Assembly: GCA_023128855.1 (NCBI GenBank)
Contig: JAGMDE010000025.1
Location: 1 to 20,135, forward strand
DNA length: 20,135 bases
Origin: Thermoplasmatales archaeon
GTDB taxonomy: Archaea > Thermoplasmatota > E2 > DHVEG-1
Reading direction: 5' to 3'
Shown here: one piece after another, positions 13,306-20,135 of the stretch
How positions within the stretch are numbered: position 1 is the first letter of the stretch
How the letters are laid out: each line of letters begins with the position of its first letter
The notes under the pieces: model-generated
What the model was told of the DNA's origin: nothing
The model's input: only the letters and a program-made list of their open reading frames with translations
Database searches by the model: none
Program-made: the position numbers and the translations under genes

Positions 13306-13398
13306 TTTTTTAATTTACTGCATTAACCTCTGTTTTAAATATGTTTCTATCTCAATATCTCAATCGGATTTAAATAAGATAAATATATAACAGGGGCA

Positions 13399-14097
13399 AT
13401 GCAGTTAGATTATCATACTTTATATGAAATAATCTGGATGTTCATATTAGCAGCCTATGTATTCTCTATCATATTTTTAACAAAAAGTCTCTATCACTAT
13501 ATGTTAAAAAAACAATTTAAGGAAGAACAGACAATTTACTACAACAGAAAATTCATTCATATTTTTGCTGGAGGAGTTATAGTTCTTCTCGTTCCTTTTA
13601 TATTTTCAAGTCCGTGGTTCCCATTGTTTTCAAGTATTATTATGACAATAATTGTGCTTATTGCCCATAGATCAGGAAACACTTTTTATTGGTTTCAAAC
13701 TGAAGACAACTTGAATGATGTCAGTTTTTGTTTAATGTGGGGAGTAGCAATTTTCGTTTTATGGTGGATATTTGACAATCCCTGGATAGCAATTATTCCT
13801 CCTGCATTCATTGCATTTGGTGATGGGGTCACTGGAATTATTAGAAATATTGCTTTTAAAGAAAGAAAAAAACACCCTATTGGCAATGTGTATATGATGG
13901 GCGTTTGTATTCTAATCGGTTATTATTTTGCATCATATTCAGGTATTGCCGGACTTGCTATATGGGGAATTATTGCTGCTATTGTTGCTTCTCTTTTTGA
14001 AAGATATGAATTTGGAATAATTGATGATAATGTTTTGGTTGCAGGTAGCGCTACAATAATCCTATATGTTGGTGGAATAGCTGGACCAATATTATAA
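13399..14097 (+). CDS. Polyprenol/dolichol kinase-like CdsA-superfamily membrane protein
   Basis: Predicted integral membrane kinase, probably CTP-dependent, acting on dolichol or another polyprenol or membrane lipid alcohol. The 232-aa protein has about seven hydrophobic helices. Family landmarks are RKFIHIFAGG (50-59), AFGDGVTGIIRN (139-150) followed by KHPIGN in place of the usual K-S-x-E-G, and DDNVLVAGSA (209-218) corresponding to the D-N-x-x-V-P segment. These define the SEC59/dolichol kinase and VTE5/phytol kinase group. An AGGGG Shine-Dalgarno lies a few bases before the ATG at 13399. It is alone on its strand. In an archaeon with N-glycan sugar genes nearby, a role in recycling lipid carrier is attractive but not proven; a phytol/geranylgeraniol kinase role is the main alternative. 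Confidence 0.68.
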   Translation: MQLDYHTLYEIIWMFILAAYVFSIIFLTKSLYHYMLKKQFKEEQTIYYNRKFIHIFAGGVIVLLVPFIFSSPWFPLFSSIIMTIIVLIAHRSGNTFYWFQTEDNLNDVSFCLMWGVAIFVLWWIFDNPWIAIIPPAFIAFGDGVTGIIRNIAFKERKKHPIGNVYMMGVCILIGYYFASYSGIAGLAIWGIIAAIVASLFERYEFGIIDDNVLVAGSATIILYVGGIAGPIL

Positions 14098-14186
14098 GTT
14101 GGATTATGTATTATTAAATAACTCTATCGACTCTTCTCTTAATCTATCTGTAATAATTACACTGTTTTAGCGATATGTTTTTATTA

Positions 14187-16055
14187 CTAGTATCCACCGA
14201 CTTTAAGACTTGGATCTCCAAATAATTCCCATTGTTGTACCATTTTAAGATCCATTTCGTCACCGCTATTGATAAATGTATGTAAATAATCCTTTATTGC
14301 CCCGCTATGCAATTTACCTAACATTTCTACTTGTTCATAGCTGTATAATTGGAAGAATCTTAGTTCTAGCCACCCGTCAAGTACCTCAAGATAGTCGTTT
14401 ACACCATCTTGATCTGCATCGTTCATTGCATGTGTGCCTAATGCAGTATTAGCAATGGTGGCTATCGATCCTCCTCCCCATTTACTTGTTAATTTCCATG
14501 CCCAACAATTTGAAAATCCTAATCCATTTTTACTAATTGATATATCAAATTGTCCGTTGTAACATCCCCCAACAATTGTTATTGGGAGTTTGTATCTATT
14601 TCTCAAGAAATTCATATTTTTGGTTTGATAATATTGAAAAATTCCAAGTCTAGTAAGTTGTGGTGCTGCACCAGTGCAATCTGGTGGGTAACGGACTCCC
14701 CATGCAGTAGCTCCTCCATGTCCAGAGAAATATACAAAACCTGCTCCTTTGTTTATTGGTCCGTTTATATCTCTAATATACATTGTATTTTTCTCAGTAG
14801 CATATACTTTTACAGGTGTAAAATCGTCCATTATTTCTGCTGCCTCATCCATTATAAGAGGGCCTTCACTTATCTGTCCAGGATCTTTCCAGTGATCACC
14901 AGCAACTAATATTATCTTCTTGAACCATTTGTCACTAGCTTTCTCTTTTTCATAGTTAATTATTTTGTCTACTACGATTCTAACTTCACGTTTGGTTCTA
15001 CAGGGTAGACGACCAAGATAAACATCGGGGTAAAGGTCCATTTCATCTATTTCAACTGAGCCATCCCATTCTCCAAAAATATCATTGTTGTTGGTATCCC
15101 AACTTGAGAAATTACCTTCGCTATCGTAGATATCAGCAAAATATAAATCACTAATAAAATCAGGCTCTATTGATTCTTGTTTATTCTCTGTTATTACAAC
15201 ATGACTATATCTCGTCGGCAGGTTCCATGTTTTTGATTGACCCTTGATGCCACCGACTAATAAAACATATTTTATTCCTAATTCTTCAATTGACTCTTTA
15301 ATGTAATATTTCATTTTTTCTTGTGTATCTCTACCTTGTGTATCTTTGATTTCATTTAATGTTACAAGTTTAGTTTTAACACCCATTTTTTCTTTATGTT
15401 TTACAAGTTTATCTAAAGGATTTTTAAAGTCTGAAACTGTGATTATTAATAGATCTTTTTGTTGTTTCCCTTTTAGTAATGGCTTATCAGGCTCTTCATA
15501 AACAACAGTGAACTTTATTTTATCAATAAAGTCTAATTCGAAATCTGCTGGTCTATAAGATATTGGATTAACCTTTACTGTTAAGAATGTTTTATGTTCA
15601 CCATCTGATATTCCCCCACCAGTTTTATATGATACAAAACTAGATGGAAACGGTGCGTCACTCTCATAAACACTTTCATCTTCAGTTGAATGAGTTGAAC
15701 ATGACCCAACTGAGATTTTATTTGTAAGAGAAATTATCTCAGGTTCTGGGTGCTCATATATAACGTCTAATATTTTTGTACCAAATGGAAACTCATAAGT
15801 TGCAGTTTTTACAGGTAAAACAGGCCACATATCATGTATATCGTAAAAATCTGCTTCTTCTATATGTACACAGGTGTATCCCATGTATTCACTAAAAGTA
15901 GGATATGAAAAGGTATATTCTTCCGTTATTGTGTCTCCTTCAATTATTAAATCCTGTTCTTCTTCATCTTCTGGTTCTTTTTCATATTTTATTGTAATAA
16001 TTGCAGCACTTGCAATTAAAATTAAAACTATAACTACTGCGAGGATTTTTTTCAT
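14187..16055 (-). CDS. Secreted C25 (gingipain-like) cysteine peptidase
   Basis: An extracellular cysteine endopeptidase of the caspase-like clan. The 622-aa protein begins with an N-terminal hydrophobic segment (MKKILAVVIVLILIASAAI) acting as a signal peptide or anchor, then an acidic linker and a pro/beta domain to about 195. The catalytic domain runs from about 200 to the end: LLVGGI (265-270), DVYLGRLPCRT (344-354), the catalytic histidine H446 in YFSGHGG and the nucleophile C498 in VGGCYNG, closing with QQWELFGDPSLKVGG as in other C25 enzymes. Two Asp-rich loops (DTNNNDIFGEWD 320-331 and DADQDGVND 546-554) look like calcium sites. There is no C-terminal sorting domain. It is 71 nt downstream of the OPT transporter gene on the same strand and has its own TATA-like sequence. 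Confidence 0.88.
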   Translation of the reverse strand: MKKILAVVIVLILIASAAIITIKYEKEPEDEEEQDLIIEGDTITEEYTFSYPTFSEYMGYTCVHIEEADFYDIHDMWPVLPVKTATYEFPFGTKILDVIYEHPEPEIISLTNKISVGSCSTHSTEDESVYESDAPFPSSFVSYKTGGGISDGEHKTFLTVKVNPISYRPADFELDFIDKIKFTVVYEEPDKPLLKGKQQKDLLIITVSDFKNPLDKLVKHKEKMGVKTKLVTLNEIKDTQGRDTQEKMKYYIKESIEELGIKYVLLVGGIKGQSKTWNLPTRYSHVVITENKQESIEPDFISDLYFADIYDSEGNFSSWDTNNNDIFGEWDGSVEIDEMDLYPDVYLGRLPCRTKREVRIVVDKIINYEKEKASDKWFKKIILVAGDHWKDPGQISEGPLIMDEAAEIMDDFTPVKVYATEKNTMYIRDINGPINKGAGFVYFSGHGGATAWGVRYPPDCTGAAPQLTRLGIFQYYQTKNMNFLRNRYKLPITIVGGCYNGQFDISISKNGLGFSNCWAWKLTSKWGGGSIATIANTALGTHAMNDADQDGVNDYLEVLDGWLELRFFQLYSYEQVEMLGKLHSGAIKDYLHTFINSGDEMDLKMVQQWELFGDPSLKVGGY

Positions 16056-16084
16056 ATTATATCAGACCTGCCCTTACCTTAAAT

Positions 16085-16098
16085 ATATGACTTCATAT
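16085..16098. promoter_or_regulatory. Palindrome ATATGA-CT-TCATAT in the C25 peptidase promoter
   Basis: A 6-bp inverted repeat with a 2-bp centre lies 30-43 bp before the peptidase ATG at 16055, within or next to its TATA-like sequences (CATATATTTAAGG on the minus strand). It could be a repressor site on the core promoter; its AT-rich composition weakens the case. Confidence 0.3.
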
Positions 16099-16126
16099 TT
16101 ATATATAGTTTACCATTTATTATATT

Positions 16127-18124
16127 CTAATCTTTTGAGGATCTATTATATAACTCCCTTAATGGGATGTAAAACACTAATAGAGCAATAAATAACCATA
16201 ACAAGAGTCCAGGAAGGACAGGTGGTACTTCAAACATTGTAATGTTTAATCCTGCAATTATAACAAATGCTACAATAACTCCTATTAAAGCTTCTCCTGC
16301 AATAAGCCCTGCTGTAAACAACAGCCCGGTACGCATAATCCGATCTCTTGGTTTTACCCCTGTTTGCTTAATTGCTAGTTCCCATTCGTTTGTTTGCTCC
16401 CCATCATCTAATCCATAATGTTTCTCAACTTTTTTGTTAGTTATATGTCTGATTACTCCTCCGGCAAATATTGGTACGCTAAGGGTGAATGGTAGATATA
16501 TACCAATAGCGACTGGTAAAACTGGTAAATCAATGAGAATTAGAACAAATGCTAGTACCATTCCTGCAAGTACAAATGGCCATGCCATTTCTCCACCAAG
16601 AACACCTTTTACGACACCGGCCATAAGAAACGCTTGAGGTGCAGGTAGGTCTGGACTTCCGATTGTATATGCTTTATGAAGCGCGGATACCACAAGTGCA
16701 AGAACTGGTGCTGCAGCAAGGATTCCGATTAATTCAGCAATTTGTTGCTTACTGGGAGTTGCACCTATCATTTGTCCAGCTGTCATGGACTGCAATACAT
16801 CTCCTGAAATTGCACAACAACATGCTATAACAGCTGCTATAAGTATAGCAACGCCGTAAGCACCTGCCCCGCTAAAGCCAAAGCCTAGTAGTATTAAACA
16901 GGTCAAAAGTAATACTGAGACAGTGACTCCTGAGGTTGGATTATTTGATGAACCAACCAGTCCTGCCATGTATCCAGCGATTGCACTAGCAATAAATGCA
17001 AATAGGATTGCAAATACGGCCATAACTCCTGAAACTACGTAATTGTCTGAAATCCATACATAAACCAAAAATACAGGTATTGTTAATGCTCCAATAGCTA
17101 AAAACACATATTTGAAATTCAAATCTTGATCTGTTCGTTTTTTGGCTATTGTTTGGCCACTTTTTATGCCAGCGACCGCCTCTCTAATTCCATCAGCAAG
17201 GTTGTTTCTAAGTTTGAAAATTGTATATAAACCTCCAACCACCATGGCACCTACTCCGATATATCTGATGTAATTTTCCCAGATGTGGAAGAATCCGTCA
17301 ATAGGTTCTAATCCTGCAGGTATCCCAGTTGCTAGAAATATTAATGGTGTTATTATGACCCATCCAAGTAAGCCACCTACAAAAACAAATGATGCGATTT
17401 TTGGGCCGATAATCCATCCAACTCCAAGAAGTGCTGGAGAGACAGCGACTCCACCATATAATACTGCCTCATTTTCTCCTCCACCGATGTTATATTTTCC
17501 AATGTTGATGATGCCCTGTATTTTTCCTTCAAATGCTCTAAGTCCAACTTGTCCGAATTTTAGCAATGCCCCAAGTACGGCACCCAATGCTAACCAAATA
17601 CCACTAACACTAGCTTGTCCTTTTTTCTTTTTATGATCGTTACCAACCGTTGTTGTTAATACTGCAGCTACTGCAACTCCCTCTGGAAATGGAAGATCCG
17701 TTTTGATAATCAATGCACGTCTAAGCGTCACCATCCATAGCACGCCAAGAATACCACCTAAAGCTGCAATAATTGTAGTTTCTAAATAGTGGATGTCTGT
17801 CCATGCACCAAGTAGCAACATTGCAGGAATTGTAAAAATTACACCTGCAGCTAGAGCTGTTCCTGCTGCTGCACCCATCATACCGATGTTTACTTCTAGA
17901 ATTGTTCCTTTGAGTGGTTTTAGTAAGGCAAATGCCATTACTGCACCGGGAATAGCAGCGGATACTGTCATACCTGCGTATAATCCAAAATAAGCATTTG
18001 CTGATCCTAAAACGATTGCAAGTATGGCACCAATTAATACTGCTTTTAATGTAAGTTCAGGTAGTTTTTTTTCAGCGGGTATAAATGATTTGAAGTTTTC
18101 TCTGTATGACATTGTGTTATCCAT
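16127..18124 (-). CDS. OPT-family oligopeptide transporter
   Basis: A proton-coupled uptake permease of the oligopeptide transporter (OPT) family, importing short peptides or related compounds across the cytoplasmic membrane. The 665-aa protein is hydrophobic throughout, with around 14-16 predicted helices, as expected for prokaryotic OPT members. Near the N terminus it shows the conserved NAYFGLYAGMTVSAAIPGAV stretch (43-62), then a FPEGVA motif at about 146-151. GSSNNPTSGVT (about 394-404) in mid-protein is another landmark. A TATA box (18141-18155) about 24 nt upstream of the ATG suggests a leaderless transcript starting at 18124; an ATG four codons in is an alternative. It lies just upstream of the C25 peptidase gene. 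Substrate remains open, since some OPT members carry metal chelates. Confidence 0.88.
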   Translation of the reverse strand: MDNTMSYRENFKSFIPAEKKLPELTLKAVLIGAILAIVLGSANAYFGLYAGMTVSAAIPGAVMAFALLKPLKGTILEVNIGMMGAAAGTALAAGVIFTIPAMLLLGAWTDIHYLETTIIAALGGILGVLWMVTLRRALIIKTDLPFPEGVAVAAVLTTTVGNDHKKKKGQASVSGIWLALGAVLGALLKFGQVGLRAFEGKIQGIINIGKYNIGGGENEAVLYGGVAVSPALLGVGWIIGPKIASFVFVGGLLGWVIITPLIFLATGIPAGLEPIDGFFHIWENYIRYIGVGAMVVGGLYTIFKLRNNLADGIREAVAGIKSGQTIAKKRTDQDLNFKYVFLAIGALTIPVFLVYVWISDNYVVSGVMAVFAILFAFIASAIAGYMAGLVGSSNNPTSGVTVSVLLLTCLILLGFGFSGAGAYGVAILIAAVIACCCAISGDVLQSMTAGQMIGATPSKQQIAELIGILAAAPVLALVVSALHKAYTIGSPDLPAPQAFLMAGVVKGVLGGEMAWPFVLAGMVLAFVLILIDLPVLPVAIGIYLPFTLSVPIFAGGVIRHITNKKVEKHYGLDDGEQTNEWELAIKQTGVKPRDRIMRTGLLFTAGLIAGEALIGVIVAFVIIAGLNITMFEVPPVLPGLLLWLFIALLVFYIPLRELYNRSSKD

Positions 18125-18140
18125 TAATAATATAATTAAC

Positions 18141-18155
18141 CAAATATATAAAATA
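18141..18155 (-). promoter_or_regulatory. TATA box for the OPT transporter gene
   Basis: The minus strand reads TATTTTATATATTTG, centred about 24 nt before the ATG at 18124. This spacing suits a leaderless mRNA. The same 94-nt gap also serves the divergent lipoprotein gene. Confidence 0.5.
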
Positions 18156-18218
18156 TACTACTGAAATAGATAAGTAGTTTTATTAACCATAAACTTGTTT
18201 AAAAATTGAGGAGATGGG

Positions 18219-19502
18219 ATGAAAAATAAATTCCTGATAATGTCAATTATTTTTGTAACAGTTATGCTTTTTTCTGGCTGTACAACAGATCAAACCAATG
18301 ATAATGGAGAAACAGAGGGCGGAACAACAGATCAAAATGATACAGAAACTGAAGACTGCGGTAATGAAATTGGGAATGGATTAGAGATAGTTAGGGGCCC
18401 ACTTGAGCCAGATCGACCAGCTGATAGGGATGCTGTTTTCCGTTCATTAGCAGTTGATCCACTTGATTCAAATATTGTATATGTCGGTTCTGAAAGAAAT
18501 GGTATCTTTCGAAGTATTGATGGTGGAGATACTTGGGAGTGGCTACGTAAGGGTATTAAGCATACTGAATTTGGTTATCCTGAAATTTATTATATTTCAA
18601 TTTCTCCTTTAGGCAGTAATGATGCTGTTTTTACAGCTACGACTAATGGCCCAGGTCCTTTGACTGGCCAGTATGCTGCAGGTGCTGGTATTTATAAGCT
18701 ACTGAATGGTGGTGACACTTGGATTTCTTCCAATTGCGGACTTACACATGCTGGTTTGCACACTGTTGTTTTTGATTTAAACAACCCTGATGTCTTAGTT
18801 GCTGCACTTAGCTCTGAAGATCCAACTGCATCTCAACTTCAAGTCATGAGTTTTCCGGGAGGGATTTTCAAAACATCTGATAAAGGTGATAATTGGGTAG
18901 AGGCTGTTACTCCTTCTGGTTCTGATAAAAATGATTTTAGCCAAATCTATTCACGTGGATTTCCTTCGACAACGTTTTTTACTTATGGGAAAAATTTTCC
19001 AGATCCTTCTTTAAATCTGGGTTTTTTAAAAAGTATTGGTGGTGGCGATACTTGGACTAAGTTTGGCCCATTTGGTGCTAATAATCAAATTTATTATTTT
19101 GATATTTCAACTGATGGGATGGTCTTTTATGCATATGAGTATTCTGATTCCACAAAATGGATGCATAAATCAGTTGACGGCGGAGAGACTTGGACCACGC
19201 AATCTGGTCCCTTTTTTGGTGTTGTAAAAGTGTCACCCGGTAATTCAAATCTTACGTTATTTTTTGGTTCCAATCCTAATGATTATGATTCTTACAGGAT
19301 TTATAAATCCACAGATGGATTGGAGACTTATTCTGGAGTTTATGAAATTGAAGAAACAGTAGAAGATATTGAATTTGCTCAATCCAATCCAAATGTTGTA
19401 TATGCTGCCTGTGAAGGTCTTGATATCTATAAAAGTACTGATGCTGGTAGTACTTGGACAAAATTGATTAATCTGCGTTCTGAAATTATAAATGTTGAAT
19501 AA
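18219..19502 (+). CDS. Lipoprotein with seven Asp-box (BNR) repeats
   Basis: A predicted membrane-anchored extracellular beta-propeller of unknown ligand. The 427-aa protein begins with a lipoprotein signal (MKNKFLIMSIIFVTVMLFSG then C21, lipobox LFSGC). A Thr/Asp/Glu/Asn-rich linker (22-52) follows. Asp boxes of the form S-x-D-x-G-x-T-W occur seven times, at about 99-106, 161-168, 219-226, 272-279, 318-325, 364-371 and 406-413; the sixth ends in Tyr and the second and fourth lack the Asp. Their number fits a seven-bladed propeller as in VPS10/Ycf48-like proteins. I see no sialidase catalytic arrangement, so hydrolase activity should not be assumed. A GAGGAG Shine-Dalgarno precedes the ATG. 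It diverges from the OPT transporter gene, hinting at a shared role at the cell surface. Confidence 0.8.
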   Translation: MKNKFLIMSIIFVTVMLFSGCTTDQTNDNGETEGGTTDQNDTETEDCGNEIGNGLEIVRGPLEPDRPADRDAVFRSLAVDPLDSNIVYVGSERNGIFRSIDGGDTWEWLRKGIKHTEFGYPEIYYISISPLGSNDAVFTATTNGPGPLTGQYAAGAGIYKLLNGGDTWISSNCGLTHAGLHTVVFDLNNPDVLVAALSSEDPTASQLQVMSFPGGIFKTSDKGDNWVEAVTPSGSDKNDFSQIYSRGFPSTTFFTYGKNFPDPSLNLGFLKSIGGGDTWTKFGPFGANNQIYYFDISTDGMVFYAYEYSDSTKWMHKSVDGGETWTTQSGPFFGVVKVSPGNSNLTLFFGSNPNDYDSYRIYKSTDGLETYSGVYEIEETVEDIEFAQSNPNVVYAACEGLDIYKSTDAGSTWTKLINLRSEIINVE

Positions 19503-19514
19503 TAACGTTGATAC

Positions 19515-20135
19515 CTAACGATCCTTCCACTCAGGTTTACGTTTCTCTAAAAAAGCTTTCATGCCTTCTTGTGCATCTTCAGAAAGACAGTTATTTGCTA
19601 TTGCTTCTTTTGCATAATTATAAGCAGATCCTTCATCTTGATCAATCTGATGATAGAAGGCTTTTTTCCCAAATTCTAGTGTAAACAAACTGAACTTAGC
19701 AATTTCTTCAGCCCAATTTTCTGTTTCCTGCATAAGGTTTTCTGGGTCAACGATTTTGTTAACAAGCCCAAATTTTTCTGCTTCTTGCGCTGAAACAAAT
19801 CGACCTGATAGAAGCATATCAAGTGCTCTTCTTCTACCAATAACCCGACTAAGAGGAACCATTGGAGTTGAACAGAAAAGACCTATTTTTACACCAGGCG
19901 TGGAAAACTTAGTGTTATTATCTGCAATGGCAAGATCACATGCTGCAACTAGTTGACATCCTGCAGCCATGGCAACGCCATGAACTTGAGCAATAATAGG
20001 TTGAGGCATCTTTTGCAGAGTTTGCATCAAGTTTGAACAAACAGAAAAAACATTTCGGAAATGTTCAATATCGTAATCTTCCCCGACTAACTCATTGATA
20101 TTATGACCTACACAAAAAGCAGGGCCGTTTCCCCT
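19515..20135 (-). CDS. ECHDC3-like enoyl-CoA hydratase/isomerase family protein, 5' end missing
   Basis: A crotonase-fold protein whose reading frame stays open through the right edge, so its N terminus lies outside the window; 206 residues are visible. An internal TTG/ATG at 20030/20027 is not a credible start because the conserved GPAFCVGHNINEL oxyanion segment lies upstream of it in the same frame. GVAMAAGCQLVAACDLAIA and TPGVKIGLFCSTPMV match the ECHDC3 subgroup rather than short-chain enoyl-CoA hydratase. The two catalytic glutamates of rat hydratase (E144, E164) are replaced by Gln (codon 19953-19955) and Gly (codon 19893-19895). CoA binding is likely, but classical hydratase activity is not. 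It ends with the typical GMKAFLEKRKPEWK. It converges on the lipoprotein gene with a 12-nt gap. Confidence 0.85.
   Translation of the reverse strand, partial: RGNGPAFCVGHNINELVGEDYDIEHFRNVFSVCSNLMQTLQKMPQPIIAQVHGVAMAAGCQLVAACDLAIADNNTKFSTPGVKIGLFCSTPMVPLSRVIGRRRALDMLLSGRFVSAQEAEKFGLVNKIVDPENLMQETENWAEEIAKFSLFTLEFGKKAFYHQIDQDEGSAYNYAKEAIANNCLSEDAQEGMKAFLEKRKPEWKDR

Noticed and set aside
16434..17993. Several plus-strand frames opposite the OPT transporter
   Set aside because: They are antisense shadows of a well-conserved membrane protein and lack start signals.
1..20135. CRISPR arrays, rRNA, tRNA genes, transposases or phage genes
   Set aside because: Reading both strands showed no regularly spaced repeats, conserved RNA motifs, transposase motifs or phage structural genes.

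Overview
The window is an AT-rich stretch that looks archaeal, most plausibly a mesophilic heterotrophic member of the Thermoplasmatota (marine-sediment MBG-D type). The lineage is an inference. It rests on archaeal TATA boxes placed about 24-28 nt before leaderless or nearly leaderless starts, a PGF-CTERM-like (archaeosortase) tail, secreted proteins with DPDGD-type Ig/PKD-like domains, a gingipain-type extracellular peptidase beside an OPT peptide transporter, and the absence of bacterial -35/-10 promoters. I see no rRNA, tRNA, CRISPR array or insertion sequence.

Left part (1-6184): surface glycan genes on the minus strand alternate with secreted proteins on the plus strand. A family 2 glycosyltransferase overlaps by one base a second gene that runs off the left edge. 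A three-gene operon (hexapeptide acetyltransferase, DegT aminotransferase, Gfo/Idh/MocA dehydrogenase) matches the WlbB-WlbE-WlbA set that makes UDP-2,3-diacetamido-2,3-dideoxy-uronic acid. The plus-strand neighbours are a sequon-rich Ig-like secreted protein and an NHL beta-propeller with the PGF-CTERM-like anchor.

Centre (6179-11150): a tightly packed minus-strand operon encodes an NAD-dependent sugar epimerase/dehydratase, a GHMP sugar kinase (HddA-like), a GmhA-like isomerase, a GmhB phosphatase and a transaldolase. A sugar-1-phosphate nucleotidyltransferase (HddC-like) follows after a 450-nt non-coding stretch. Together they form a complete predicted route from sedoheptulose 7-phosphate to GDP-D-glycero-D-manno-heptose. 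The embedded transaldolase would make the starting sedoheptulose 7-phosphate. The 450-nt stretch holds a putative 32-residue membrane peptide with its own TATA box, a dyad near its transcription start, and a run of consecutive hairpins before hddC.

Right part (11151-20135): a small double-CxxC protein, a secreted C45-type Ntn hydrolase, a cold-shock protein with a duplicated terminal segment, a polyprenol/dolichol-kinase-like membrane protein, a C25 peptidase and an OPT transporter (a likely protein-scavenging pair), a seven-Asp-box lipoprotein, and at the right edge a partial ECHDC3-like enoyl-CoA hydratase/isomerase family protein lacking both catalytic glutamates. The polyprenol kinase fits the same theme of lipid-linked glycan assembly as the two sugar-nucleotide clusters.
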